64,000 bases of DNA. Origin: Serpula lacrymans var. lacrymans S7.9 (Eukaryota > Basidiomycota > Agaricomycetes > Boletales > Serpulaceae). How positions within the stretch are numbered: position 1 is the stretch's first letter; each line of letters opens with the position of its first letter. The notes under the pieces were generated by a model that worked only from the letters and a program-made list of their open reading frames with translations, made no database searches and was not told where the DNA came from. The DNA lies in NCBI RefSeq assembly GCF_000218685.1, contig NW_006763290.1:597540-661539 (forward strand), in the 5' to 3' direction. This document shows, one piece after another, positions 52,246 to 63,486 of this stretch. Position numbers and translations under genes: made by a program.

Positions 52246-53930
52246 CTCCCACTTGAGTGCAACCGTAGTCCCATAGCTTTAGAGAATTTTTAGTGTTTTT
52301 TGTGAGTGAGGGGTTTAGTGAGAATGCAGGCAACCATATCTCCTGTAGGAACATATCTGATTACTGCCTCTCCCTTTGATACTAAGTCATCTCGGATAAA
52401 ATGATATTTCCGTTGAATGTGTTTTGTGCGAGCACGGAACTGTGGATCTCGCGTAAAAATAATAGCTGCTTGATTATCACAGTGCAATGTTGTAGGTCCA
52501 TTTTGAGCATGTCCAATTTCTTCAAAAAATGTCCAAAGCCATGCAAGGTGTTGTGCAGCATTGCTCAATGCAATGTACTCTGACTTCGTGGAGGATAAAG
52601 CGACCATGCTTTGTCTTTTGCTTGTCCAGGAGATTGCTCCTCAGATGGTGATAAAAACAAACCCTGATGTTGATTGAGACGTGTCTGGGTCTCCAGACCA
52701 ATCTGCATCTGAATATCCATAGGAATCCATGTCCATGGAGACATCTGTGCCATCATATTGTAGTTCCATGTCCCTGGTTGCTTTCAGATATCGGAGGACA
52801 CATTTTGCAGCTTCCCAGTGATGGCTCCTTGGAGCTGAGCTATGCCTGCTTAGTATTCCAACGACATAGGCAATGTCTGGGCGGGTTCCGAGCATGGCAT
52901 ACATGAGGGAGCCTACAATTGAGAGGTATGACACTTGACGCCCTTCAATATGCATCTTGTGTTGCACAATATCTTCCCCTGGAGCATTTGCAAGGAGTTT
53001 TGATCCATGGGCCATTGGTGTCCATACTGGTTTGCAGTTCTTCATTCCAGTACGCTCCAGGACTGTGTCAATGTATTGGTGTTGCAATAGGGATATTGTT
53101 TTGTTTGAACGATCACGTTGGATTTCTATTCCAAGGATGTATTTTGCTTCTCCAAGGTCCCGCATTTTGAATATGGATTCGAGTTTGGCTTTTGTGATAT
53201 CCATGAATTTCCGGGATGAAGCTCCTAGGAGGAGGTCATCTACATAGACAACAGCAAAGCATATTTGTTTGTTGTCCCGGAATACATAGAGACATGTTTA
53301 TGCATTTAGTCTTGTGAAACCGAGCTCCTGGAGCTTGGGATCAAAAGTTTTGTTCCATGTACGACCAGCTTGTTTTAACCCGTAGATGGATTTCTTCAAT
53401 CTCCAGCAGTATCCAGGTTGGATAGGAACACCCCCTGGAGGAAGCATGTACAGTTCTTCTTCAAGTTCTCCATTGAGATAAGCTGTGGATACGTCCATTT
53501 GATCAAGTTCTAGGTTGTACTTTGCTGCCAGGGCTAGAATAATTCGGATTGACTCTAAGTTTGCAACCGGAGCAAAAACCTCCTGGTAATCAATCCCCTC
53601 CCTTTGAGTAAAACCTCGTGCAACAATCCGGAGTTTGTATCTCTCAATGTTTCCATTTTGATCAAACTTGATCCAGAACACAGGTTTTGATGTGATGGGT
53701 TTTACTCCCTTCGGAAGTGGAACAGTGTCATATACTGCATTAGTATTGAGACTTAGGAGTTCCTCCTCCAAGGCAGACTTCCATAATTCTCCATCCGGAC
53801 GTGATAAGGCTTCCTTTAGTGTCCTTGGAAGGTCTGTGTTAGATGGACCAGTACTTGCTATTCCAGCAAAGAATGTTTCCTCTGTATCAGATGTTTCTTC
53901 ATGAACCTCAGGAGTGTTAGGTTTCTCCAT
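52246..53930 (-). pseudogene. Copia-B copy 2: RT and RNase H
   Basis: Frames 53,930-53,298, 53,204-52,641 and 52,607-52,290 give the same RT (YVDD, SIYGLKQAG) and RNase H (YSDADWSGD, CDNQAAI) as copy 1. The TAA is at 53,298-53,300 and the TGA at 52,641-52,643. Confidence 0.9.
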
Positions 53931-53951
53931 GGAGTTGTCATGCTGCTCTTT

Positions 53952-56154
53952 TCAAGACTGTTTCTCATCTAGAGTCCTTTGATAATCTCGGTATTTGTCT
54001 GCAGGACGGGTCTGGCAACTGCTTCTGCGTACTCCTAGGACTTTAGCAGGCATGACTGCTCTTTTAGGAACTTGTGCAGGTACTCCAGGGAGTAGACACA
54101 TTTGTGTATTTGTTGCCCCACTCACTCCTGAAGGTGTTGAATCACTCCTTGGAGGTGTTGTATGCCTTCCAGAAGCTGATCCAATGGACAGGCTGTCTAG
54201 CTGTATTCGGACTTTTTCCACATCAGCTGGCTGTATGTTGAGGGGCTGTCCTCCCACTGACTGTAACTCTACTTTGGCTTTCCGTTCTGAAGATGGCCAG
54301 TGTTCAGGTCTTGGTTGTAGAGACTGTTGTGGAGGGTGTCTTAGCTGATCAGGTGCTCCCACTGCTCTCGGAATGTCTCCACAGAGGTATTGCCCCACTG
54401 CTCTTGGAACATCTTCATACTGATATGGTTCCATTGCTTGTGGAACATCTCCTTGGAGATGTGGTTCCATTTGCAATTCATTTGGATCTCGGATCCGAGG
54501 GTCAGGATCATCCTCCTCCAATGTTTTTTGGTCTGGATAGTGAGCATTCTCTGGAATGAGTCCCTCCCACTGATCTGTACTAGTGTCTGTGTTCCAGAGA
54601 GCAGTGTCATCCTTTTGTACCTTTCCGGATTCATTGAATATGACATGCCGACTGGAAAACACAGTCCGTTTTTCAGTGTCTAGGAGTTTGTAGGCTTGCT
54701 TTCTATGTGTGTAGCCAATCATTATGGCTTTGCGCCCCTTGGAGTAAAACTTCCCTTGCCTTTTGTCTTTCAGAATCAAGGCATATGCTTGGCATCCAAA
54801 AGGGCGAAATAAAGTTGGATCAACTCTCCTTTTAAACAGTATTTCATATGGGGTCTTTCCATGGAGTCCTTTGGCTGGGCGGCATGCTATGATATATGCA
54901 GCTGTTTGCATGGCTACCCAGAATGACTTTGGGAGCTTGGAATCATGGAGCATAATGGTTGCTAATGTAGCCAATGTCTGATTCATGCATTCTGCAATGC
55001 CATTTTGTTCCGGAGTATCTGCAGCTGTAGTTTCTTGGATGACACCATCTCCTCAGAGTTGATTTTCGAATGCATTGCCAGTATATTCTCCTCCCCCATC
55101 GCTCCAGAGGAATTCTGTGTATAGTGGAGTGAAGTTTTCTTCTCCCAAATGAGTCCGGAAGAATGTTTGGACATCTTCTTTCCATTGCTTGTATCATTCC
55201 AGTGCTTCACTTTTATGTTTTAGGAAATATATCCATGGAAATTTGGAGAAATCATCTACAATGATAATCCAGTACTGAAAGCCCTCCCTGGAAGTTGGTT
55301 TGATCGGTCCTCCAACATCTGTGTGCACAATTTGTATGGGGCACTTGGCTCAGTTTCCTCCAGTGGACTTGAAAGGTAATTTCTTCATCTTTCCTAAAGC
55401 ACAAGGTTCACAAAACTCCGGGGTTCCGGTAAGGGTGTCTATGTCCTGGAGCTGTCCTTTTGTAACCATTTGTTGCAAGTGGTCCATTCCAATGTGTCCC
55501 ATTCTCCTATGCAATAAATTTACATCTACTGCTGCAAAAGCTGACTCCGGGTTGATTTTGGGTTTTGCTTGGATGTGATAAAGTTCTCGCTTGTGTAACG
55601 CAGTGAGGATAAGTTTCTCCTTTGTCCAAATTTCACAAGCATTTGACCCTGCTGGAAAAAGTGTTGATAACCCCGTTTTGGACAATTTGTGGACAAAGAC
55701 GAGTGCTAACGTGAAGTTTGGCACAAGTAAGACATTTGACAGTGCAATATTGTAGTTCTTTTTGCCAACAGTTGCTTGTAGGATTACTGTTCCAATTCCA
55801 ATGGCATTTACAGAGGATTCATTCCCAAAACTGATTGTCCTTGGAGGATGCAGAACATGGTATGTTCCTGGCTCAAACCAGGAGCGGTGAGGGACCATGT
55901 GGGATGTTGCTCCAGAGTCAATAATAATTGTTGTTTTGGTCTTATCGGGTTCCGACACAAGGTAAGCTTGAATGTGTTTAGCAAGGGGCTTGGAAATATG
56001 TACATGATCCAATGCAATATGACTCTTCCTCAGAGTCAGATCTGGATGATTGCTCCGCTGTATTTGCCTTTTCCTTTTTTTTTCCTTTATCCTTGTGTCT
56101 TTCCTTTCCCTTCTTCCTTTGACCTTTTTCAGCTGACTGAAGTGTTCGACACTC
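53952..56154 (-). pseudogene. Copia-B copy 2: protease and integrase
   Basis: The frame 56,012-55,350 carries protease IIDSGATSHMV and the integrase HHCC domain. The 344-codon frame 54,986-53,952 carries the integrase C-terminus and linker. TGA codons match copy 1 at the 18,018-bp offset (53,952, 55,053, 55,194, 55,350). Gag is missing upstream of 56,154. Confidence 0.9.
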
Positions 56155-56412
56155 AGTCAATATAAGCCAGAGGGACTTTTGGCCAAGTAACAGGAGCTGG
56201 AAATGATCCAGCATGAATATGAGTAGAAAGTTTGAATATGACTTTCAATCTTCCAACTCTAATTCCTGATACGTGAAAATTATAAGACACATATCTACTA
56301 TACTCACCTGTAACCCTAGTTGATTCTACACTCAAAAACTCCAATACTAATACAGTGTCAAACTTGACAGTATTATTACCAGGTCTGGCTCTAATCACTT
56401 CATACTTCATAT
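56155..56412 (-). pseudogene. C-terminal module of a DNA-transposon protein (possibly Plavaka-like)
   Basis: The minus strand reads DMKYEVIRARPGNNTVKFDT, VLVLEFLSVESTRVTG, then across an intron-like gap (GTGAGTATAG to TATCAG) GIRVGRLKVIFKLSTHIHAG and WPKVPLAYID. I associate the VGR.KVIF ... PLAY(I/V)(D/E)W pattern with the C-terminus of fungal CACTA-like (Plavaka) and related transposase proteins. It is short, and the attribution is tentative. Confidence 0.4.
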
Positions 56413-57503
56413 CAGCAGCATCATAGGGGTGAGCTTGAGGTTATAAAAAATATCTAGTGTATTAAAAGGTAGGGAGGATGATGAGATTTAATTTCTGGAT
56501 AGATGACTGGGATGCCCCTTTTGAAGTTGATTGAGGAATTTTTTCAAATCATGTTCAAAGCCTGGACATTTTTTATGTTTTTGTTGAATTGATTAAAGTG
56601 GCTGAAAAGGATAAGATGGTAATTTTGTCAATTGAATGCATAATCCAGAGTATGTTTTGAGGATATTGGTAGGTGGGGTAGAAAATAATAGAGATTTTTG
56701 ATAGCGTTGTTTTTTATCAATTATTTCATTTTTTGAAGCAACTCTAGTGTAGGCAAGTGGTTACATAATACTGTGTTTATATTCAGCCACACAGCATGTT
56801 GCCACCTCAGTTCTCAACTATTTGGACTGAGGTGAGCAACATGTTTGTTTCTCTCCTACATACAGTTTTACTTACAGTCTGTTGGTCTTCTGTTTATCAG
56901 AATTATAGGTTATGAACCCTGCTCATTTCTGAAATGTAAACTTAAGAAGCAATTTATCTAACCACACTCTATCAAACTATCATATCCACTATGACACCAT
57001 CAACAACACCATCAATCTCCCAAGCTGGTGCTACATTCTGCTACCTACATATACCTTCCCACACACATTGCCTATTTCGGTATCACCTGTCCACGTTTGT
57101 TCAACACAAACACCTACCCTAAAGTAGTCACTATATATACAGACATGTATCATAGTTACTATCTCCAATATGATTGTACATTTCAACAGTGTAACTTGGT
57201 ATTCATCAGTTGAAACCCTCATCATCAGAATATGTCTCAAACTTGTCTACAATGAGCTTATCAGAAACCATTTATACATCAGAAACCCAGTGTTACCAGG
57301 CTTGCACGTTCCAAGCGTAACACATTCTATCACTTGAAAATGACGGCTCAAACTTCCAAGTGTAGAAGTACCAAATACAGATAATCTTGGATATGTGTGG
57401 CCTACTAGGTATAATTGAAAGGTCAGATATAAATCCAAGGAACTTGAAACCAGTAAAACAAGGAAGCTAGGGCCCAAATATCACGTAACTTAAAGGACAA
57501 ACC
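56413..57503. other. No assigned gene
   Basis: A GGTTATGAACCCTGCTC sequence near 56,912 resembles the copia primer-binding site with one change, so an LTR end may precede it. Otherwise there are only short frames. Confidence 0.3.
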
Positions 57504-57899
57504 TATTACAATACACAATTTTTGGACCTTTAAACTTCATTTGTAGTTTTCACACACTGTGCTATGTGGCACTTTCTATTTTGTTCAAACTCCACTTTCT
57601 CGCGCTGCACTGCTTTTCTTTATTCTTAGCTACAAATTTCTCATGCAGTGGAGCTGGTCATGTGGGTTGTGCCCTATGACATCATCAGCAACTGCCTTTA
57701 TCAAACTGTATACTACACATGTACAAATAGTTTGTAGATGTATATAAGCCCCAATAGATCAAGGAGACTCCTCAGCAAGTCCTCCTATTGTTTACCCACA
57801 ACCAACTCAATCCTAACTTAAAACATAACCACTCCCACTCACTTCATTCAAAGCTTGTCTGAGTTGTGCGCCAGAGTATACAAACTCTTGGTTGTAAAA
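57504..57899 (+). repeat. LTR-F copy next to Copia-C
   Basis: Starts TATTACAATACACAA and ends TTGGTTGTAAAA (one base changed at each end). Has ATGACATCATCAGC, GTATATAAGCCC and the GGAGACTCCTCAGCAAGTCC core. Flanks AAACC and AAACT are a near-match for a 5-bp duplication. It could be a solo LTR or the 5' LTR of a Copia-C element with a deleted leader. Confidence 0.8.
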
Positions 57900-60100
57900 A
57901 AACTCTTAAACAGAGTGCTCTATTTAACAAGTGCCAAAGAAGTATGGACTCAGCTCAAGAATCACTATGAAGGGAAAAGCAAGCAAACCATTACTTACCT
58001 GATGGGCAAATTATTTTGAGGCAACTTAACCAAGGACACAGCCCTAGAACCCCAAATAAACAGCATGCACTAAAAGGCACATGTGTTAACTTCACTCGAA
58101 CAGCCTCTAGATGACTCATTGGTAGCAGTGGCTATGATTATCTTGCTACCACCCTTATACTCCATCCTTTGCACAATCCTAATGTCTACTAAAGATAAAA
58201 TGTCAATGAACACCGTAATTGGACACCTAATTGAGGAGAAATCCCGAAAGTAAAATAACACTCAGACTGTATTTGCAGCTAAAGTGTTAAAGCACAAGCT
58301 AAAGGAGAAGTCTGAAAAGAATAAGAAAAATAAGTGTTTCTATTCCAGTTGCGGCAAACTCGGCTACATTAAAGGAAACTGTTGCAAAAAGAAAGCTGAT
58401 GAGGCAGCCAAAGCAAGTTCTGAGAAGGACAAACCTGAGCTTGCAGCTAAAATAGCAAAAACCTCATATGAAGAACCTATACAGCTCTTCATGGCCAACC
58501 TAACAAAGCCACAGAATTCCTGCTCTCAAAACAACAATTCATAGGTCATTGATTCTGGAGCATCAGTGAATATGACATCCCGTTGTGACTGGTTCATCAC
58601 CTTTCACAAGGTCATCCCACCTGAAAGAGTCATACTTGCAGATAACAGAGTAATCTTGGCCACCGGGATAGACTGCATCAAGCTGGATGTCTGCAAAGGA
58701 AATCAGATGACTCGTTAAACCATGCTACAGGATGTTTACTACATTCCTGATTTGTATAACAACCTGATGTCAGTATCCAGGTTATTGAGCAAAGGCTATG
58801 AAATAAGGTTCTAGAACAGCCTCTGCAAAATACTATGGAAGGGACAAAAGGCTGTGTTAGTGCATAAGCATAAAAACCTTTACATACTAGATGCAACACC
58901 ACACATACCTTAATGAGCCTGCATGGCCTCACTTCAATTGGATGCACTGCCAAGCCAAACAAACCATCTATTTGCGTTGCCAATGAAGCTGATAGTCTTG
59001 GAAGTGTCACTAAAGATATGGCATAATAGGCTGGGACATATCCACTTTGATTCCATCCAACAACTATCTAAAAATGAGATAGTTAGAGGCCTAGAAACCG
59101 TCAGAGAACCAGACATAAAGAGGGACGACTGTAGTCCCTGTTTAGCAGGGAAACAGACCAGAAAAAACATACCCCAAAAATCCAAAGTTGAAAATCCTCA
59201 CGTTCTACACAGGACATACTTGGATATCTGTGGGTCTATGTCAGTCTTTATACACTCAGGGAATAGGTATTTCATCACCTTCATCAATAGACATTCACAC
59301 AATCTGGTCATGAAACTACTAAAAATGAAGGATAAAGCATTTACCTGCACCAAAGAATACCTAGAAAGGGCAGAAAACAAAACTGGTCGGCAAGCAAATT
59401 TTTTCAGACGTTATTGAGGCGGTGAATACGGATCCAAAGAATTTGAGACTTACCTCAAGTCCAAGGAGATCCATCATGAAAAAACCAATGCCTACACACC
59501 TCAAGAAAATGGTGTGGCAAAATGAATGAATCATACCATTATGAAAATGGCACGTAGCATGTTAGAAAGCACAAAACTGCCCAAATCCTGTTAGGGTCAT
59601 GCAGTGCTACATTCTGCCCACATAATTAACCAAGTCCCTATATACACGCTATAAGAAAAAATAACCCCTCATGAAGCTTACTCAGGACACAAGCCTTCAG
59701 TTTCCCATCTATGAATGTTTGGTTGCAAAGTGTATGTTCATGTACCTGATGAAAAAAGGGGGAAACTTGATGCAAAAACGCTTGAATGTGTAGGGTATGC
59801 CAAACACAGGCACACTCATGTATGCTTGCACAAATTATCAGGACATATAATTGAATCTAGAGACATTGTCTTCCAGACAATGAAACAGGCCTAACTCATG
59901 TACTGTTGAGTAATGAGAGGATTGATCAACCACAGGTAGACAAAGGCACTTACCTCCCAGAGCTACATCCAGTTGCTGAAATTGAATCCACCCCCATTCC
60001 GGATGCGGACAACACAAACAGCTTAAGCAGAGAGGGTGATGGGGAAAGCGAGCTTGATGAGACATCTTTTGGTGCAAGTTGAGTTGCTGACCCAATTGAT
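57900..60100 (+). pseudogene. Copia-C gag, protease and integrase
   Basis: Plus-strand frames give gag (TSAKEVWTQLKNHYEGKSKQ), a worn zinc knuckle (CFYSSCGKLGYIKGNC, with Tyr for His), protease VIDSGASVNMT, integrase zinc region WHNRLGHIHFDSI ... CSPCLAGKQTR, and core pieces LDICGSMSV, GGEYGSKEFE, TPQENGVAK. After the core come HKPSVSHL and MFGCKVYVHVP. Many stops are present. TGA at 58,017-58,019 (KLF*GNL) and 59,523-59,525 (AK*MNH), and one before MFGC, stand where arginine is usual. The start of gag is missing. The RT at 63.5 kb may be its continuation, with the Harbinger genes in between. Confidence 0.85.
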
Positions 60101-60348
60101 AAAAGCATGTACAGGAACAAATTTACCAAAACTGTGGCCATGATTTATATGTGCCAAGTGGCTGACAGAGTGTGCCAAATTTCATTCCTGACCGGCACCA
60201 AATGTGCATGGGGTGAAGGGCACATGCCTCGAGGAGATGGGAGTCAAGATAGCTACTAGTCATCGTGCAAAACAGCTGCATTGATGGTGCAAAGAACCTA
60301 CCTGAGACACACTAAGGTCACTCAAAGACACCCTCTGCGTTTTCTAAG
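60101..60348. other. Junction between Copia-C and Harbinger
   Basis: No clear terminal inverted repeat or 3-bp target duplication was found here, so the Harbinger left end cannot be placed exactly. Presumably holds the promoter of the Myb/SANT gene. Confidence 0.35.
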
Positions 60349-61674
60349 ATGTCTGGCCTCAATAAATCTACAGATACAACCACAACCACATCACAGAAAA
60401 AAAAAAAGGTGCCAAAGTGCATCTGGACAGGAAGCGACACCAAAAAATTGGTTGAACTTGCTGAGGAGTATATTGGCCTGCTTGGAGAGGGTGGGGGTAT
60501 AAGCCTCAGTTCTATAACCTTCCTGAGGGCATTCTGGCACCTTAAACAACAAAAGGAGCCACCAAAACAGCCGACTCAATCCATAACAAATGGTTCAGTG
60601 TTAGTAGTAGAAGTACATTTTAAATCTTCATTGCTAACTGTTATTTCAGCTAAAGAAGGAGCTTATTTGTGTAAATCTGTTGATGAACACATCTGGGCTT
60701 GGATTTGATGTACAATGTGGACTGAAGATTACTGATGCAAACAGGCACATTTGGGATGCTTTCCTCAAAGTGAGCATCTTTATTGTTAGCAGGTATGGGA
60801 GGGGCTTATCTTTTTTTCGCAGAGCAAGTCAAAAGATGTTAAGTCAACCTACAACCGGTTAGCTTTCGATGGGTGGAGGTGGTATGACCCAATCACAGCT
60901 ATTCTACCAAGCCGGGCAAAAGGGACTCATATTTTCTGTGCATCTCAAGCACAATCTGCAAATATCAGTTCGGCAAGTAAAGATAGGATGGATGTGGATG
61001 CTGAAGGCAATGATGGAGGGGAGGATGGAGAGGATGAAGGTGATGAAGAGGGTGCAGAAAGAGAGGCAATTGAAAAATAAGCATTTGTTAGTGCCAGAAA
61101 AGACAAGGGAAAGAGTGGGAGTGAATCCGGAACCTTGTATGTGTCATCTATCCACTCCAAACCTACTAGCGCGTCTGTCAGCATCACATCCTCCAGAAAA
61201 CGCAAGTATTTGGCTGTTGATAGTACTAGTACCTCTGTAATCTCTGCCACCCCGAGCAAAGCCCCACATTCTTCTGGTGCCACTGCAATCAATGGTGTGA
61301 AGCAACAGATGCAGAGGATGGCGGATAACAAGGAACAGCGCGATACCAAGTGCAATGACTTCAGGTACCATTTCCTGAACATCGTAGAGAGTGCTTTCAC
61401 CGGCAGTGTATCCAGTGGTGGATCTTCAAATATTGCTCTGTCTTTGTCTTCTCAACACGTTGAGCCTTTGAACACAAGGAGTCAGGCCATTAGAATGGCT
61501 GGACAGATTGAGACACACCTCAATGATAAGCAAAATATTGCATTCATTGATATGCTCTATGCAGATGATGTGCTGATAGGTGATTACCTCAATATGGCCA
61601 CACAGGATGAAAATCTTCGCATAATATGGGTGGATAAGCTGTTGAAAGACTCTGCTGCTATTCCATCCAACTAG
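60349..61674 (+). pseudogene. Harbinger Myb/SANT-like partner gene, copy 2
   Basis: ATG 60,349 opens a Thr- and Lys-rich start followed by CIWTGSDTKKLVELAEEYIG (Myb/SANT helix 1 region). After an intron-like gap come LKKELICVNLLMNTSGLGFD, LKITDANRHIWDAFLK, then an intron (about 60,769-60,823) and STYNRLAFDGWRWYDPITAI. An acidic tract (DGGEDGEDEGDEEGAE) and a Ser/Thr-rich region follow, and the frame ends with FIDMLYADDVLIGDYLNMAT near the stop at 61,674. One in-frame TAA lies at about 61,078. It is convergent with the transposase on the opposite strand, as in copy 1. Confidence 0.75.
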
Positions 61675-61853
61675 GTCTGTTGTTGTCTGGTGTCTGTTGT
61701 TGTCTTCATTTTGTGTTATAACTTGCTGTACCCCTGCTCAAATATAAGCTATGTACGTTGATGTGGAAATGGAATCAATCTTGCTGTAAACTTATAAGAA
61801 AACAAAAGAATACCGGCACCCTAGCTACTCTGTAAATAATTTTCCTCTTGTCC

Positions 61854-63175
61854 TCAGCTCTTGATGATATGATGCCCACATCCTCTCTGCAACAATCTGA
61901 TCTCAATGCAAATTGGCTCCAAGCCGGTCTGGCTCAGTTGTTGGGCCTTCTGCGAGGGAGCCGGTGCTCTCCAGGGTTGAGGTAGTACTTGCTTCGGGGA
62001 ATGTATTGATATCTTCAGGATCATGAGTTTGGATGTAGTTGTGTACCATGCAAAGTGCTGATGGTACACAGGCTTAAATGTCCATATCAAATTTGGGGGG
62101 GCAGACGGGGATTCCAAACTGGCGCTTGAAAACTCCAAAGATTTGCTCAATGCAGCAGCAAGCTTGAGTATGCTGCAAATTGAAGAGTTCTTCCTTGCTC
62201 TTTGGCCTAGTTATAATGTTAGAATAGCTAGATATATTATGAATAGACTCACGAATAGACTCACCTAAGTCCAATGTGGCCCCATTTGGTCAAATGATAA
62301 TGTTCCCCTTAATAAAAAACAAGGAGTTCAGGGCAAGACCCAAAATCAGTGTCCGCCAGGTAATATTTACCTGGGGGGACACATAGAATGTGCTGCTGAG
62401 CATCATTGTATATGGCGGCATTGGCAGCAGAACCCTCCCACCCTGTAAGCATATAGAGAAACTGTAAATCAAAGGAGCAGCACGCTAGACAATTCTGGGT
62501 GACTGCTCCCTTGCGGTTTCTTGACAGATGGTGCTCAGACAACTTTGGGGCACATGTGATGTGCGTAGCATTAATGCTGCTAATAGCACCTGCAAAAAAT
62601 GGAAATAGCTTTTGGTTGTTCTGAATTTTGGGTGGAATAAAATCATTGGCAGAGGGTAAGTATACAGTGTATATGGGTGCTGATGAAAATGCAAATAAAT
62701 CTCCTTGAAATACCTGTAAAATGGTGAAAAGCTGGTGGATTAGTAGATAAAACTTTACTCACTTTGAAAGGGTGTCATTTGCACACTGGAAATGCTCGCC
62801 AACATGCTTCAGAGTGAGCTCTGTGATGCACATATACAGGAAGACACCCAGCTTCTCCTGTAAGGTGACATATTTGGGATTGATATGGCCTGCTTGCCTC
62901 AACACCCAGATCAGCCCTTCAAATACATGCTTATTTACACCTAGCTTGCTTTTGACCCTACCCGGATGTCCATTGATCAGCTCTTGGATCCAGCCTTGGC
63001 CTGACAGCACAGAAGTGTGGTATGGTGGCTTGTCGTACAGCAATTGAGAGTATAACACGATTGATTTGGAGGCGGCAAGTACAGCATGTTCATCATCATC
63101 ATCATCATCCATTGAGTCCTCATCATCCAACACCAGATACTCCAGTAGCATGAGACGGAGAGTTTTATTATCCAT
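61854..63175 (-). pseudogene. PIF/Harbinger transposase (HARBI1-like DDE), copy 2
   Basis: From ATG 63,175 the minus strand reads an acidic start, VLSGQGWIQELINGHPGRVK and LGVNKHVFEGLIWVLRQAGH (helix-turn-helix region). Across an intron it continues with FFAGAISSINATHITC, where the first catalytic Asp has become Asn, then CCSFDLQFLYMLTGWEGSAA, YYLADTDFGSCPELLVFY (second Asp kept), and across another intron PKSKEELFNLQHTQ and CIEQIFGVFKRQFGI (Glu kept). Stops at VFY*GEH, MDI*AC and LH*DQ disable it. The last intron has a duplicated 5' splice site. Confidence 0.85.
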
Positions 63176-63486
63176 TGCAATATCTCACTCAGGCAAGTGA
63201 CAGTACTACTTCCATGTTTGGATGCCGAATCCCATCATCAAGGTTAGAGCTCCAACTCAAAAGGACAGCCACCATAGTTACGGGCGGTAATTTTGGGCGC
63301 CCAAACCACATTGTTTGGATATTCCCGTACATGCTCCAGGAACCAACGAGTTCAATGCACCTGTTGCGGGTTGTGGACTGTCAATAAAGGCCAAATATCA
63401 CTCAATTTGACCTACTCCCACATCCAAGGGTCCTCCCACTCCATACCCTCATGCTATACCACCTCCTGCCATCCGACAGTCTATCA
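63176..63486. other. Junction, no assigned feature
   Basis: Sequence between the Harbinger transposase start and the Copia RT fragment. It should contain the right end of the Harbinger element, but no matching inverted repeat was recognised. Confidence 0.35.

Larger units (their letters stand above)
52013..56154 (-). mobile_element. Copia-B copy 2, 5'-truncated
   Basis: Same element as copy 1 but ending abruptly at about 56,154 inside the gag zinc region, next to unrelated DNA. From about 52,290 to 56,055 it corresponds to copy 1 at an exact offset of 18,018 bp with no difference noticed, including all six stops. On both sides (LTR, and 56,056-56,154) it differs from copy 1 by roughly one base in ten plus indels. 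Confidence 0.92.

Noticed and set aside
63095..63112. CATCAT run as a microsatellite of interest
   Set aside because: It encodes the acidic stretch of the HARBI1-like N-terminus, so it is coding low complexity.
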